Assembly: GCF_014174215.1 (NCBI RefSeq)
Contig: NZ_JABEQL010000018.1
Span: 1-64,000, forward strand
Origin: Gluconacetobacter tumulicola
GTDB lineage: Bacteria; Pseudomonadota; Alphaproteobacteria; Acetobacterales; Acetobacteraceae
Reading direction: 5' to 3'
Length of the DNA stretch: 64,000 nt
In this document: piece by piece, positions 8,163 to 17,672 of the stretch
Numbering within the stretch: the stretch's first letter is position 1
Layout of the letters: the number at the start of each line of letters is the position of its first letter
Notes under the pieces: model-generated
Database searches by the model: none
What the model was told of the DNA's origin: nothing
What the model saw: the letters and a program-made list of their open reading frames with translations, nothing else
Made by a program: the position numbers and the translations under genes

Positions 8163-9554
8163 TCAGAACGGCGCATCGATATCGACGACGTCGATCAGCT
8201 TGTGGTTGACGAACTCCTTGATCCCCAGCCCGATCAGCTCGCGGCCGTAGCCCGAGCGCCCGACGCCGCCGAAGGGCAGATCGGCCTTGACCATCGTCGG
8301 ATGGTTCACGAACACCATGCCGGTATGGATCTTCTTCGCCACTTCGACACCGCGCGCGGTGTCCTTCGTGAAGACCGAGCCACCCAGCCCATACGGCGTA
8401 TCGTTGGCGATGCGGATCGCATCGGCCTCATCACGGGCGCGGAAGATCATCGACACCGGCCCGAAGAACTCCCACAGGCGGGCCGGATTGTCGCCGGACA
8501 TGCCGGTCAGGATCGTCGGCTGGACGAAGGCGCCGGTCTCGGGCACACGGGGCCCGACCTCGGTCGCCGTCGCGCCATGAGCCACCGCCTTGGCGATGTT
8601 CTCGCGGATCTCGTTCGCCGCACCCTGCGACGACAGCGGGGCCAGCGTGGTGTCCGGCGACATCGGGTCGCCGGCCTTCAGCGCCGCCACGCCGGCGGTG
8701 TAGAGCTCCATGAACCGGTCATAGACCGCATCCACCACGATCACCCGCTTGGACGACACGCACACCTGTCCGGCATTCCAGTGCCGGCCGAACACCGCCC
8801 ATTTCGCGGTCTTCTCCAGGTCCGCGTCCTCCAGCACCACGAAGGCATCGGCGCCGCCAAGCTCCATGGTCGTCTTCTTCAGCGCCTTGCCAGCCTGCGA
8901 CGCGATTACCGACCCGGCGCCTTCGGAGCCGGTCAAGGCCGCACCGCACACGCGCGGATCGTTCAGGATCATCTCGACCTGTCCGCGGGTAGGGTAGAGG
9001 TTGCGGAACGCGCCGTCCGGCAGACCCGCGCGCTTCATCAGCGTCTGGAAGATCCCGGCACTCTGCGGCACGTTCGATGCATGCTTCAGCAGCACCGTGT
9101 TACCGGCTGAAAGCTGCGGCGCGATGATGCGCGCGATCTGATAATAGGGGAAATTCCAGGGCTCGATCGCCAGCAGCACGCCCAGCGGCTGATGCACCAG
9201 CACGGCATCGCCCGAGCGCGGGTCGGATACCGGCAGCTTCTCGGGCGCCAGCAGGCTCTCGGCATGTTCGGCATAATAATCGAAGATTGCGGCCGACAGC
9301 TCGACCTCGGCCTTGGCTTCGGCGAACAGCTTGCCCATTTCCAGGGTCAGCAGCCGCGCGAAATCGTCGGCCTCAGCACGCAGGATCTGAGCCGCCTTCG
9401 TCATCACGGCAGCACGGGTCGCGAACGGCGTATCGCGCCAGTCCAGGAATGCCGCGTGGGCGTCGGCTATCGCCTGGCGCACCTCGTCGTCCGTGGCATC
9501 CGGAAACGTGGCCAGCACTTCACCGGTGTAGGGGTTGGTCGTTGCGTATGCCAT
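8163..9554 (-). CDS. gabD: NAD(P)-dependent succinate-semialdehyde dehydrogenase
   Basis: This 463-residue aldehyde dehydrogenase has the complete family signature: EPWNFPYYQ (Asn134 in the active site), general base Glu231 in TTMELGG, and the catalytic Cys265 in GQVCVSSKR. A C-terminal PFGGVGRSGYGRE follows. It oxidises succinate semialdehyde (or a similar small aldehyde) to the acid in the cytosol, linking the GABA shunt to the TCA cycle. Length and motifs fit the short SSADH group, though the exact substrate is not proven by sequence. It stands alone, with a 200-base gap before the porin gene that shows no gene. Confidence 0.88.
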   Translation of the reverse strand: MAYATTNPYTGEVLATFPDATDDEVRQAIADAHAAFLDWRDTPFATRAAVMTKAAQILRAEADDFARLLTLEMGKLFAEAKAEVELSAAIFDYYAEHAESLLAPEKLPVSDPRSGDAVLVHQPLGVLLAIEPWNFPYYQIARIIAPQLSAGNTVLLKHASNVPQSAGIFQTLMKRAGLPDGAFRNLYPTRGQVEMILNDPRVCGAALTGSEGAGSVIASQAGKALKKTTMELGGADAFVVLEDADLEKTAKWAVFGRHWNAGQVCVSSKRVIVVDAVYDRFMELYTAGVAALKAGDPMSPDTTLAPLSSQGAANEIRENIAKAVAHGATATEVGPRVPETGAFVQPTILTGMSGDNPARLWEFFGPVSMIFRARDEADAIRIANDTPYGLGGSVFTKDTARGVEVAKKIHTGMVFVNHPTMVKADLPFGGVGRSGYGRELIGLGIKEFVNHKLIDVVDIDAPF

Positions 9555-9754
9555 AGTCGTCTTCCTTCCAGCGGGCCATTTTTCGGCCCGATACTTGTGA
9601 TAACGGCTATCCGAAGCCCCCCGTCAAGGGGAACCTCACGGCTGCGTTATCATAAGAGTGCGGTCGATCCGCTCTTCGGAATCGGGCCTGCCAGGCGCAC
9701 GGCCTCCGCAGGCATGCCGCCGGATCACCCGGGCGGCATGCAATCCTGCACCAT

Positions 9755-11551
9755 TCAGAACGTCAGTTCCAGATTGGTCTGGAAATAGGCGCCGGGCTGC
9801 GCGCCAGCATCACGCAATCCACGCGACAGGGCGGTATATTGGCCGTCGATGCTGAAGGTCACATGCCGCGTCGCGCGCCAGGTAAAACTTCCCTGCGGCA
9901 GCACCCCCGTATAGCCCCCGGTCGGACGATACGCATAATTCACACCGCCCGGGAAATAGATCGTGTCGTGGACCGAATTGCGCCACAGCACCGGCACCCT
10001 CAGCAGCAGCGATGTATTGATCGTGGGCGCCAGCGTCACCAGCGGCCCGACATCGATCACGTTCTGCAGGTTGAAGTTCTGCGCCAGGTCAAGATAGTAC
10101 GCACTCGGCACAAAAGGCGAGAGGAAGGTGCCCCAGCTGCTGGTCGCACTCTTGCGGGTATCGCCGCCCGAAATATCGTCGGCCTGAATACCGATCGAGG
10201 GATGCCCCCACCATTTCGCGAAACGCCACGCCACCGAGGCATTGAACGAATAGGCCGATACCGGTCGCGACGGCCCGTTCTTGGCTTCCTGGAACGTGCC
10301 GCCCTGCCACATGCCATTGGCGGTGAATTCGATCGGGCCGGCATTACCCCATACGCGCACCCCCGGCGTGTCGCGATGGGTGGAGCCGGCTATGACACCC
10401 TTCGTCGCGGTGATCGGACTGCTGGCCAGCAAATAGCCGAGATAGTACGTATCCACGAAAATCTGGCTCTTCTTTCCGAAAGTCTGGAATTCCGGCACGG
10501 CGTAGGACGTATAGGCGCCAAACAGCCGGGTCTTCCAGCCGACCTGGTCGTGGAAGGCCCGATATTCGAAATTGGTCAGCGACAGATCGAACAGATCGAC
10601 GCGAAGCCGCTTCCAGACGCTGTAGCCGCGCAAGCCGTTCCAGGAATACGGAATGGAGGGATAGACACTGCCCGCCGAAACATTGGGCGGCACGTCCAGG
10701 AATGACATGCGACCAATCATGGCACCCATCGTCGCCCCCAGCATGTGCCCGCGCACTTCCACGAATGCCTGTTGCGCGTCGACCCGGTTCCGCCAGCGGG
10801 CATTATAGCCGAATTTGTTGCCGCCGGTCGCCTGGCCGCTCATCAGCTCGCCGTAAAACCGGACATGCTCGCCCAGATGCAGGTCGGCGCCGAGATTGGT
10901 GCGCAGGTTGGAAAGATAGACGTGACTCTTGTCCACCGCGCCCAGGGCAGGGTGCTGCTCCCAGAATCCATGATGACGGAAATTCCCGCTCAGCGTCAGG
11001 TAGATCGAACCGCTATCGTTCAGCGCGATGAATTTCAGCGGATCGAGAAAATCCTGACGGTTGCGCTTGTCCCGCAGGCTCGACCAGTCCTCGGCCCAGC
11101 GTGCCACCGCATAATATCCCACCGTGCCGAAACCGGAGGCCGCACCGGTATTCGCATTGAACACACCCCACGGCCCCTGATGCAGCTGAATCGGCGTCAG
11201 GGGATGCAGCATCAGCGATTGCGGCTGGCCGTACAGTTCCGGACGGCTGGTCAAAGGCGGCAATTGCTGGGGCGGCGAATGCCAGGGCGAATCCCGGCCG
11301 GTCACGATCGGGGTCGGGCTTGCACCGGCCGTCGTCGCGGTCCCCGACGCGGTCGTCGACGCGGTCGTCGACGGGGCCTTGGCGCCGCCCGCGATCGTCT
11401 GGGCCAGTTGGACATGGGTTGCCACGATATCGGCCGCCTCCGGCGCGGCATGGGCCGGCGGGGCGAGCACCGTGCCCGCAAGGGCGGTCAGAAGCCCCGC
11501 GCGGCCTTTTGTCAGGCGGGAAACAGCAAAAAATCCACGGGAGATATACAT
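9755..11551 (-). CDS. outer-membrane porin, alginate-export type
   Basis: A roughly 598-residue exported beta-barrel. It starts MYISRGFFAVSR and has a hydrophobic signal segment ending APPAHA. A low-complexity Thr/Ala linker (ASTTASGTATT) precedes a barrel with many aromatic alternating strands and a C-terminal Phe (LELTF), typical of outer-membrane proteins. The body resembles the alginate-export porin family (AlgE-like), which in acetic acid bacteria serves as a general sugar or anion porin; the substrate is unknown. A longer start at 11584 is possible, but the chosen ATG gives a normal signal peptide. It is monocistronic. Confidence 0.8.
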   Translation of the reverse strand: MYISRGFFAVSRLTKGRAGLLTALAGTVLAPPAHAAPEAADIVATHVQLAQTIAGGAKAPSTTASTTASGTATTAGASPTPIVTGRDSPWHSPPQQLPPLTSRPELYGQPQSLMLHPLTPIQLHQGPWGVFNANTGAASGFGTVGYYAVARWAEDWSSLRDKRNRQDFLDPLKFIALNDSGSIYLTLSGNFRHHGFWEQHPALGAVDKSHVYLSNLRTNLGADLHLGEHVRFYGELMSGQATGGNKFGYNARWRNRVDAQQAFVEVRGHMLGATMGAMIGRMSFLDVPPNVSAGSVYPSIPYSWNGLRGYSVWKRLRVDLFDLSLTNFEYRAFHDQVGWKTRLFGAYTSYAVPEFQTFGKKSQIFVDTYYLGYLLASSPITATKGVIAGSTHRDTPGVRVWGNAGPIEFTANGMWQGGTFQEAKNGPSRPVSAYSFNASVAWRFAKWWGHPSIGIQADDISGGDTRKSATSSWGTFLSPFVPSAYYLDLAQNFNLQNVIDVGPLVTLAPTINTSLLLRVPVLWRNSVHDTIYFPGGVNYAYRPTGGYTGVLPQGSFTWRATRHVTFSIDGQYTALSRGLRDAGAQPGAYFQTNLELTF

Positions 11552-11832
11552 AGCCAGATCTTTTTCTTTATTATTTTCAGACATCACAGAACAACCAGAT
11601 TCTCAATTCCGTCATGTATTGACCTGTCCTGGAAACGGGCCGGAAACCACGCATGTATCGAGATCAACCACACGCAGTCTCATCAGATCTATTGGAACGT
11701 GTATCGCATGCCGAAGTTTGGTCACCGCTCGTGCTGACGTGCCGGCCGGCAGCCAATCCGGCGCAGCTGGACCGCGCGCCGGCTATTTCCATCATGACGA
11801 GAAACAGGGCTCCTATTTCGCGGAACGTCCCC

Positions 11833-12060
11833 TCATGCCGCCGCGACCACAGCGGGACGAAGACCAGCCTTCAGCATATTGCCTGAAAGAACAAGAAAAC
11901 TGCCCAATCCATGACCAGCGAACGCCGCGGCAACGCACGCACCGCCCATCGCCGCAGATAACCCGGTCGGTGGAAGAGCCGTGTTGCATCCATTCGGAAG
12001 AATCGCCGTCAATGCGGCACCGGCAAAGCCCGGGGAAGCAAAGCGGGCGAAGAGAATCAT
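11833..12060 (-). CDS. small hydrophobic hypothetical protein
   Basis: A 75-residue product rich in Ala, Gly and Leu (MILFARFASPGFAGAALTAIL, then ATG-proximal small residues and a second apolar stretch). It has a good Shine-Dalgarno (GGAGG, 8 bases before the ATG on the minus strand). It may be a small membrane or exported protein. A competing longer frame (11813-12121, same strand) has a Cys/Arg-rich unnatural composition and is probably a shadow. It is isolated in an otherwise gene-free interval between the porin and a pseudogene. Confidence 0.4.
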   Translation of the reverse strand: MILFARFASPGFAGAALTAILPNGCNTALPPTGLSAAMGGACVAAAFAGHGLGSFLVLSGNMLKAGLRPAVVAAA

Positions 12061-12433
12061 GGTTCAGGCCTCCGTCGGTCACAAAGAATATCCACCCGCC
12101 CTCCGCGAATAGCGTGACCACCTACTTTTTGTCGGATTTCCATCCGAAGTAAAAATAACAATTATATGTTGTGCGCATAAATCACGGTCACATTCCGGTG
12201 TGGCAAACCACCGAATTCCCCGGTCGGTTCATAGCGACCACCCGACCGCCCAAAACGGCGTCAGGGACGCCAAATAGATTCGATATCAAATCAAAATACA
12301 CAGAGCGCCAGCCATGAAGCGGCGGAAAATCGCTCTATCCTCCCTTGCGGTCGCGCGCCACATGGTGCCGGATTGTCCCCTGTAACCGCGCGGCCCACCT
12401 TACGGAAACTGTTTTCCCGTTATGGAGTGTTCC
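12061..12433. other. intergenic stretch, no gene seen
   Basis: Apart from a short inverted repeat near 12131-12146 (TCGGAT/ATCCGA), nothing recognisable is present. The A+T-rich part near 12145-12175 could hold promoters for either side. Confidence 0.4.
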
Positions 12434-13113
12434 ATGCCTCACACAGCCCTGATCGTCGGCGCCACCGGAATTGTCGGCCAGAACCTGGCCAGCCGGCTGG
12501 TGGCCGAAGGCTGGACCGACCGTCCACGGTCTGGCGCGCCGCACAGCCGCCCTGCCGACGCCGGAGGCCCTGGTCCATGGCAGCCTCGTCACCGGCCTCA
12601 AACATTATCTCGGCCCGTTCGAAGCCTATGCGAAAGGTCCCCTGCCCCAGACGCCCTTCCGCGAGAGCATGCCACGGCTCAATATCAAGAACTTCTACTA
12701 CGCCCAGGAAGACGCCCTGGTCGAAGCCGCCGCCCGATACGGTTTTTCGTGGAGCGTCCACCGTCCACACACCATCATCGGCCACGCCATCGGCAATGTG
12801 ATGAACATGGGCTCCACGCTGGCCGTCTATGCCAGATCTGTCGCGAGACCGGGCGCCCCTTCATCTTCCCCGGTTCACCCATGCAATGGAACGGGCTGAC
12901 CGACGTAACCGACGCCCGCCAACTGGCCAGCCATCTACACTGGGCGGCAACCAGCCCCGCCGGCCGCAACCAGGCCTTCAACATCGTCAATGGCGATATC
13001 TTCCGCTGGAACTGGCTGTGGCCCCAACTTGCCGCCTGGTTCAGCATCCCGCCGCCCCTATCCCGGCCACTCACGCCGCACTGCTGGAAGGGCTGGGGGA
13101 ACCGACCCCCTGA
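12434..13113 (+). pseudogene. decayed SDR (PRISE-type) oxidoreductase
   Basis: The start is intact: GGAG, then MPHTALIVGATGIVGQNLASRL with the Rossmann GATGIVG. Near 12515 the homology jumps to the +1 frame after an apparent internal deletion (GLARRTAAL, SLVTGLKHYLGPFEAYAKG, NFYYAQEDALVEAA). Near 12835 it returns to the first frame (CRETGRPFIFPGSP, NIVNGDIFRWNWLWPQLA). The product would be much shorter than the usual 350 or so residues. The motifs match progesterone 5-beta-reductase/iridoid-synthase-like epimerases. A second decayed relative lies at 19152. It is directly followed by a dispersed A/T hairpin repeat. Confidence 0.8.
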
Positions 13114-13133
13114 TCCGGCTTGCGTGAAGAAGG

Positions 13134-13200
13134 TCTCTTCTTTTTCTGAAGAAAAAGAAGAAAAAAGTTTTTTGGTTCTTTTTTTCAAAAAAGAGCGAAC
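13134..13200. repeat. dispersed A/T hairpin repeat, copy 1 (short)
   Basis: An A/T-rich double hairpin: TCTTCTTTTTCTGAAGAA paired region, then a conserved tail that begins AGTTTTTTGGTTC and closes as a T-run/A-run hairpin. It shares its ends with the copies at 18955-19080 and 60917-61044 but lacks their central part. It lies between the SDR pseudogene and hflX and may act as a terminator. Confidence 0.75.
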
Positions 13201-13261
13201 CTGCCGCCCCGGCTTCGCAAACCGCTCCGAAGCTGACCACGATCCGTGCTACAAGCAGGCG

Positions 13262-14608
13262 ATGGAAACCACTCCCCCCATTCCGCGCGCCGTTCTCGTC
13301 GGCATCCAGACCCCTGATGTCGATGACGTCGCCCATGAAGCCAGCCTCGAAGAGCTGGGCCGCCTAGTTAAAACCCTGGGCTACGAAGTCGTCGGCTCGG
13401 TGTCGCAGAAACGCGAAGGCACGGGTGCCGCATCACTTCTGGGCGCCGGAAAGCTGGAGGAACTGGCCGCCCTGACCGGCGGCAGCGGCGTCATCACCTC
13501 CATGGCGACACCTCCCATGACCAAGGCCCGGAAACGGTTCGAGGCCACCGCCGAAGCCCCCAGGCCGGCCGAACCCGAGCCGGATGCCTCCGACAGGCCC
13601 GAATTCGTGATCGTCGACCATGAACTCTCGCCCAGCCAGATCCGCAACCTCGAGCGCGCCACGGGCACCCAGGTGCTGGACCGCACCGGCGTCATCGTCG
13701 AGATCTTCCACCGCCATGCCAACACCCGCGAGGCGAAACTACAGGTGGAGATGGCGCGCCTGAAATATGTCGCCCCGCGCCTGCGCGAATCCTCCCACGG
13801 CGGCGACCGCCAGCAGGGCCCCGGTGCCGGCGAAAGCAATCTCGCCCTCGATCGCCGCAAGATCCGCGACCGGCTGGCGGAACTGAAAACCCAGCTTGAA
13901 GCGGTGCAGCGCGACAGCGATCAGCGCCGCTCCGCCCGGCGCGACCAGCTACGCGTCGCCCTGGTCGGCTATACCAATGCGGGCAAATCCTCCCTGATGC
14001 GCGCCCTCACCGGCAGCGAGGTGCTGGTGCAGGACAAGCTCTTCGCCACGCTCGACACCACGGTGCGCACGCTCCAGCCCGAAACCCGGCCGCGCGTGCT
14101 CGTCTCCGATACGGTCGGCTTCATCAAGCAACTGCCCCATGATCTGGTGGCCTCGTTCCGCTCCACCCTGTCCGAGGCGCTGGAAGCCTCACTGCTGCTC
14201 TTCGTGGTCGATGCGTCGGACCCGACCTATGAAGCGCAGCTGGAGGTCAGCCGCAGCGTGCTGCGCGAGATCGGCGCGGATACCGTGCCGTCCCGCCTCG
14301 TCCTGAACAAGATGGACCGGGTAGACGCCACCCGCCGCGCTGCCCTGCTGGAAAAACATCCCGACGCGATCATGCTCTCTGCCCACGCGCCAGACGATGT
14401 AAGCGCCCTGCGCGAGACCATCATCACCTTTTTCGAGGCCGAGATGGTCGATGACGTTCTGGTTCTGCCTTACGCCAGACAGAAACTGATCGGCGAGATC
14501 TACGAGAGCGCAAGGGTCCTGTCCGAAGAACATGACGAAACCGGCCGCGTGCTGAAGGTGCGCGCCCTGCCCGGTGCCATGGCCCGGCTGCGGCGCATGC
14601 TCGCGTAA
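13262..14608 (+). CDS. hflX: GTPase HflX
   Basis: The 448-residue protein matches the ribosome-associated GTPase HflX. The N-terminal HflX domain includes the glycine-rich GAGKLEEL and the segment VDHELSPSQIRNLERATGTQVLDR (split here as VDHELSPSQ and RNLERATG). A coiled coil precedes the G domain: P-loop GYTNAGKS (236-243), DTVGF (282-286) and NKMD (348-351). It splits or rescues stalled ribosomes. The start at 13262 follows the repeat; the much longer upstream reading is the SDR pseudogene in the same frame. In many alphaproteobacteria hflX follows hfq; here hfq is absent. Confidence 0.95.
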   Translation: METTPPIPRAVLVGIQTPDVDDVAHEASLEELGRLVKTLGYEVVGSVSQKREGTGAASLLGAGKLEELAALTGGSGVITSMATPPMTKARKRFEATAEAPRPAEPEPDASDRPEFVIVDHELSPSQIRNLERATGTQVLDRTGVIVEIFHRHANTREAKLQVEMARLKYVAPRLRESSHGGDRQQGPGAGESNLALDRRKIRDRLAELKTQLEAVQRDSDQRRSARRDQLRVALVGYTNAGKSSLMRALTGSEVLVQDKLFATLDTTVRTLQPETRPRVLVSDTVGFIKQLPHDLVASFRSTLSEALEASLLLFVVDASDPTYEAQLEVSRSVLREIGADTVPSRLVLNKMDRVDATRRAALLEKHPDAIMLSAHAPDDVSALRETIITFFEAEMVDDVLVLPYARQKLIGEIYESARVLSEEHDETGRVLKVRALPGAMARLRRMLA

Positions 14609-15032
14609 AACCGCCTCCCCTGGTCCGTTCAGGGCGATCCAGTCCCGCAGCAACCGGCGGCCGGCTTCATCGTCCCCGACAGATCATCCAGGATGCAGCA
14701 ATCGGGCCGTCAGCGCTGCCGCCACAACGGCATCGACGGCAGCACTCGCCTGCGGCGTCTGCTGCGTCCTGCCGTTCGCCCTCCCCGCCGTCCTGCTGGG
14801 GTCGGTCGGGCGAATCCTAGCATGGTTCGCCGACGCGCATCGTTACGTCGTGCCGGTGGCCATCCTGGCTGTGGCCGCCGGCTGGCTCCGCGTCCTCCAC
14901 CAGTCTCGGCAGACCGGCAAACGACCTGCTACCTCGACATTGCACATCATGGGTTTCGCGACCGTCATGATGGCGTTGGCTTATCTATGGCCGAAATTCG
15001 AGGCACCGATCGCCGGCTTCCTCCGCCACTGA
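14574..15032 (+). CDS. small MerT-like membrane protein
   Basis: The conserved part (about residues 50-152) has three apolar segments. The first carries ALACGVCCVLPFALPAVLLG, a vicinal Cys pair as in mercuric transporter MerT. The others are VVPVAILAVAAGWL and GFATVMMALAYLW. This suggests a small inner-membrane protein that could handle a soft metal or thiol; no merA or merR is nearby. The first ATG lies 35 bases inside hflX and the N-terminus before about residue 45 looks non-protein-like, so the true start is probably further in and non-ATG. Confidence 0.55.
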   Translation: MPWPGCGACSRKTASPGPFRAIQSRSNRRPASSSPTDHPGCSNRAVSAAATTASTAALACGVCCVLPFALPAVLLGSVGRILAWFADAHRYVVPVAILAVAAGWLRVLHQSRQTGKRPATSTLHIMGFATVMMALAYLWPKFEAPIAGFLRH

Positions 15033-15167
15033 CCGGCCCCGCAAACGTTCTCAACCCGCTACAGGCAGAACATCGGCCAGACAGGCCGCCGCACCTGTCC
15101 GCCCGCACCGCACATCAGAATGTCCGTGTCACGTGAAACATCCATTCCGATTCCCTCCCGACCATTC

Positions 15168-15184
15168 GTGTGCCTAAGGCACAC
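15168..15184. promoter_or_regulatory. inverted repeat upstream of a MarR gene
   Basis: A perfect 7-bp inverted repeat, GTGTGCC-TAA-GGCACAC, ends 18 bases before the MarR start codon. The position and size suit an autoregulatory MarR operator; this is inferred. Confidence 0.5.
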
Positions 15185-15202
15185 ACTGAGGAGCGCACCA
15201 GA

Positions 15203-15688
15203 ATGCCGACCAAAACGGTGCATGACGCATACATCCGCACGAAGCTCCCCGCCCTGCATCGCGCGCTAATCGAAATTGTCGGCGTGATGAACCGGCCGGA
15301 GCGGAACGAAGCCATGCTGAAGGCTGCCGGCCTCACGCTGGAACGCGCGCTGTTTCCATTACTGGTTCTGGTCGAGCGGCTGGGCCCGATCGGCGTGGTC
15401 GACCTCGCCGGCCGCGTCGGCCGCGACCACACCACGGTCAGCCGCCAGATCGCACGGCTGGCGGAACTGGGGCTGGTCACCCGCCATGGCAGCACGGCGG
15501 ACCGCCGGGTGCGTGAAGCAACGATCACCCCGCAGGGCAAGGAAGCAACCGACGCCGTCGACCGCGCGCGCGAGACCATGGCCATCGCACTTTTCCAGGA
15601 TTGGAGCGAGACCGATTTCGATCAGCTCATCCGCCTCATCGGAATGCTCGCCGAAGGCATGGCGAACATTCCCACCGAAAGCGCCTGA
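15203..15688 (+). CDS. MarR family transcriptional regulator
   Basis: A 161-residue winged-HTH regulator: an N-terminal dimer helix, then GPIGVVDLAGRVGRDHTTVSRQIARLAELG as recognition helices (shown as GPIGVVDLAGRVGRD and HTTVSRQIARLAE). The wing is TADRRVREATITPQGKEA, followed by a long C-terminal dimer helix. The ATG at 15203 has GAGGAG nine bases upstream. It probably represses itself and a neighbour in response to a small aromatic or oxidative signal; an inverted repeat lies just upstream. No obvious target gene is adjacent except the MerT-like gene before it. Confidence 0.88.
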   Translation: MPTKTVHDAYIRTKLPALHRALIEIVGVMNRPERNEAMLKAAGLTLERALFPLLVLVERLGPIGVVDLAGRVGRDHTTVSRQIARLAELGLVTRHGSTADRRVREATITPQGKEATDAVDRARETMAIALFQDWSETDFDQLIRLIGMLAEGMANIPTESA

Positions 15689-15762
15689 ACGGGCTCAAGG
15701 GAGCCCGTGACCCCTTGACCAATGGAGAGGAAGCCCCCCGCCCCCGCCTCTCCTCACGGGCA

Positions 15763-17403
15763 TTATTTCCCCGGCACCAGCGCCTCGAACAGCCGAGCGA
15801 TCGCCTCGGCACCCGGATCGGGCACGTTGTCCAGTTGCCCATCGGGAATATAGGAGGCACGCCCGGCTTCCGCCTTGCCCATCCTCGCCGTCGCATCGGC
15901 CCCGCCGCGCGCCGCGCGCACGATGTCAGCCCACGCCGCGCCCTCATCAAGCGCCCGCACTGCCGGAATCAGCGCATCGAGCATCGTGCGGTCGCCTTCC
16001 CGCGCCCCGCCATAACCCTGCATCGCTGCGATGCCTTCCAGCAAAGCTGCCTGCCAGCGCTCCTGTGTGCTGCGCCCCGCCGTCGCGAACAGGATGGACA
16101 GCAGCGCGCCGCTCGACCCGCCCGCATGCCGGGCCAGCAGGCGGCCCAGCGTCTGCATCAGCGCCTGGGGGTCGGCCAGCGGCAACCGGTCCAGCGCCCC
16201 GTCGATCACACGCGCGGTCTCGGCAAAGGTGGAGCCGGCATCGCCATCGCCGATGCGCGCGTCCAGCGCATTCAGCGCTTCCTCATTCTCAAGCAGCGCC
16301 TTCGCGCCACGTTGCACCGCGTCGCGCAGGGCGGAATTGTTCGAAGGCTCGGCCGCGAAAATATCCGGCAGCGCCGGCACCGGAATCACCACCGGCTCCT
16401 GCCACGGCGCCATGCCCGTCCACGCCGTGGGTCCGACATCGGCCTGCAATGCCGCCGCGATCTCGTCGGTCAGTTCCACCAGCGTGAGGGAAAACCCGTT
16501 CATGTCCAGCGCGGTCATGAACGGCGCCGGGCCGGCCACCAGCGCGACCTTCCGCGCCAGCGCGGTGCCGGCAAAGGCTTCCAGCAGCAGCGACATCTCG
16601 ATCACCGGCGTGATGCCCAGATTGTTCAGCATCAGGGCATAGCGCGCATCGCCCTCCGGCAGGGTCTCCAGCAGAGCATCCGCCGCCAGTCCCATCAGCG
16701 CACCGGCATCGGCCAGCGCAATGCGCTGTGCCCCCGGCTCGCCATGGATGCCCAGACCCAGTTCGCCCTCATCAGCCGCCAGACGGCTGGCATGTTCTTC
16801 GTCATACGTATCGCAATCGCTCAGCGACAGGCCGATCGAGCGCGTGCGCGCCGCCACGTCGCCGGCAAAAGCCGCCACCCGGTCCAGCGACGCCCCGCTT
16901 TCGGCCATGTGGCCGGCGGCCTTGTGGACCAGTACCGTGCCCGCAATGCCCCGCGCCTGCCGGTGGCCGGGCAGCGAGATGTCGTCACCGACGATCACCA
17001 TCTCCACCTTCAGTCCCAGCGCGCGCGCCTGCTCGGCGGCCAGCCCGAAATTCAGCCGGTCGCCGGTATAGTTCTTCACCACCAGCAGGCACCCGGCCTC
17101 GCCGGTCACGGCCAGGATACCCGCCAGGATCGCATCCACACCCGGCGAGGCAAACAGCGATCCACAGACCGCCGCCGTCAGCATGCCGCGCCCCACGAAG
17201 CCGGCATGGGCGGGCTCATGCCCCGACCCGCCGCCGGAAATCACGGCGACCTTGCCCGCACCCCGGTCCCAGTCCCGTCGCAGGACAACCTTGATGTCGG
17301 GATAGCCGTCCAGGCGGCACAGATCCTTCCCGGCGGGCGAACGCAGCAATCCTTCCAGCGCCTCGGGCACCAGACGTTCGCGCGTGTTGAAGAATCTTTT
17401 CAT
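15763..17403 (-). CDS. dihydroxyacetone kinase, fused DhaK-DhaL
   Basis: A 546-residue ATP-dependent glycerone kinase. The DhaK half (about 1-330) has SGGGSGHEPAHAGFVGRGML and His220 in GLGIHGEPG, the residue expected to bind dihydroxyacetone covalently. The DhaL half (about 350-546) has the ADP/Mg loop IGDGDAGSTF (385-394) and HAGGSSGALLS. It phosphorylates dihydroxyacetone to DHAP, important in acetic acid bacteria that oxidise glycerol. The ATG at 17403 follows AAAGG; the longer reading to 17664 has no protein-like N-terminus. It appears monocistronic. Confidence 0.92.
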   Translation of the reverse strand: MKRFFNTRERLVPEALEGLLRSPAGKDLCRLDGYPDIKVVLRRDWDRGAGKVAVISGGGSGHEPAHAGFVGRGMLTAAVCGSLFASPGVDAILAGILAVTGEAGCLLVVKNYTGDRLNFGLAAEQARALGLKVEMVIVGDDISLPGHRQARGIAGTVLVHKAAGHMAESGASLDRVAAFAGDVAARTRSIGLSLSDCDTYDEEHASRLAADEGELGLGIHGEPGAQRIALADAGALMGLAADALLETLPEGDARYALMLNNLGITPVIEMSLLLEAFAGTALARKVALVAGPAPFMTALDMNGFSLTLVELTDEIAAALQADVGPTAWTGMAPWQEPVVIPVPALPDIFAAEPSNNSALRDAVQRGAKALLENEEALNALDARIGDGDAGSTFAETARVIDGALDRLPLADPQALMQTLGRLLARHAGGSSGALLSILFATAGRSTQERWQAALLEGIAAMQGYGGAREGDRTMLDALIPAVRALDEGAAWADIVRAARGGADATARMGKAEAGRASYIPDGQLDNVPDPGAEAIARLFEALVPGK

Positions 17404-17672
17404 GCCGGACAAGCCTTTCGCTCCGAATTCCACAATGCGCCCCCGCGCCGACCGGGCGGCGGAAGGTGCAGGACAATAGGAAGCTCCCTTGTCCACGACA
17501 ACGCCGCCCGCACGCGACCCGCCCCCGCTTGCATGGCGGTGAACAGCAGGGCTCAGGAATGCCGCTGCACACCGCGCCGGCACCGCCCCGATGCCGGACA
17601 AACGCCCCGCACCGCGACGCCGTTCCCCGGTGTGGCGATACCGGTGACCAGCCAGCACCAGCACATGTCGGA

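Noticed and set aside
11379-12152. Plus-strand 257-codon frame after the porin start
   Set aside because: It begins as the antisense of the porin signal region and continues in Arg/Pro/Ser-rich sequence without a ribosome binding site.
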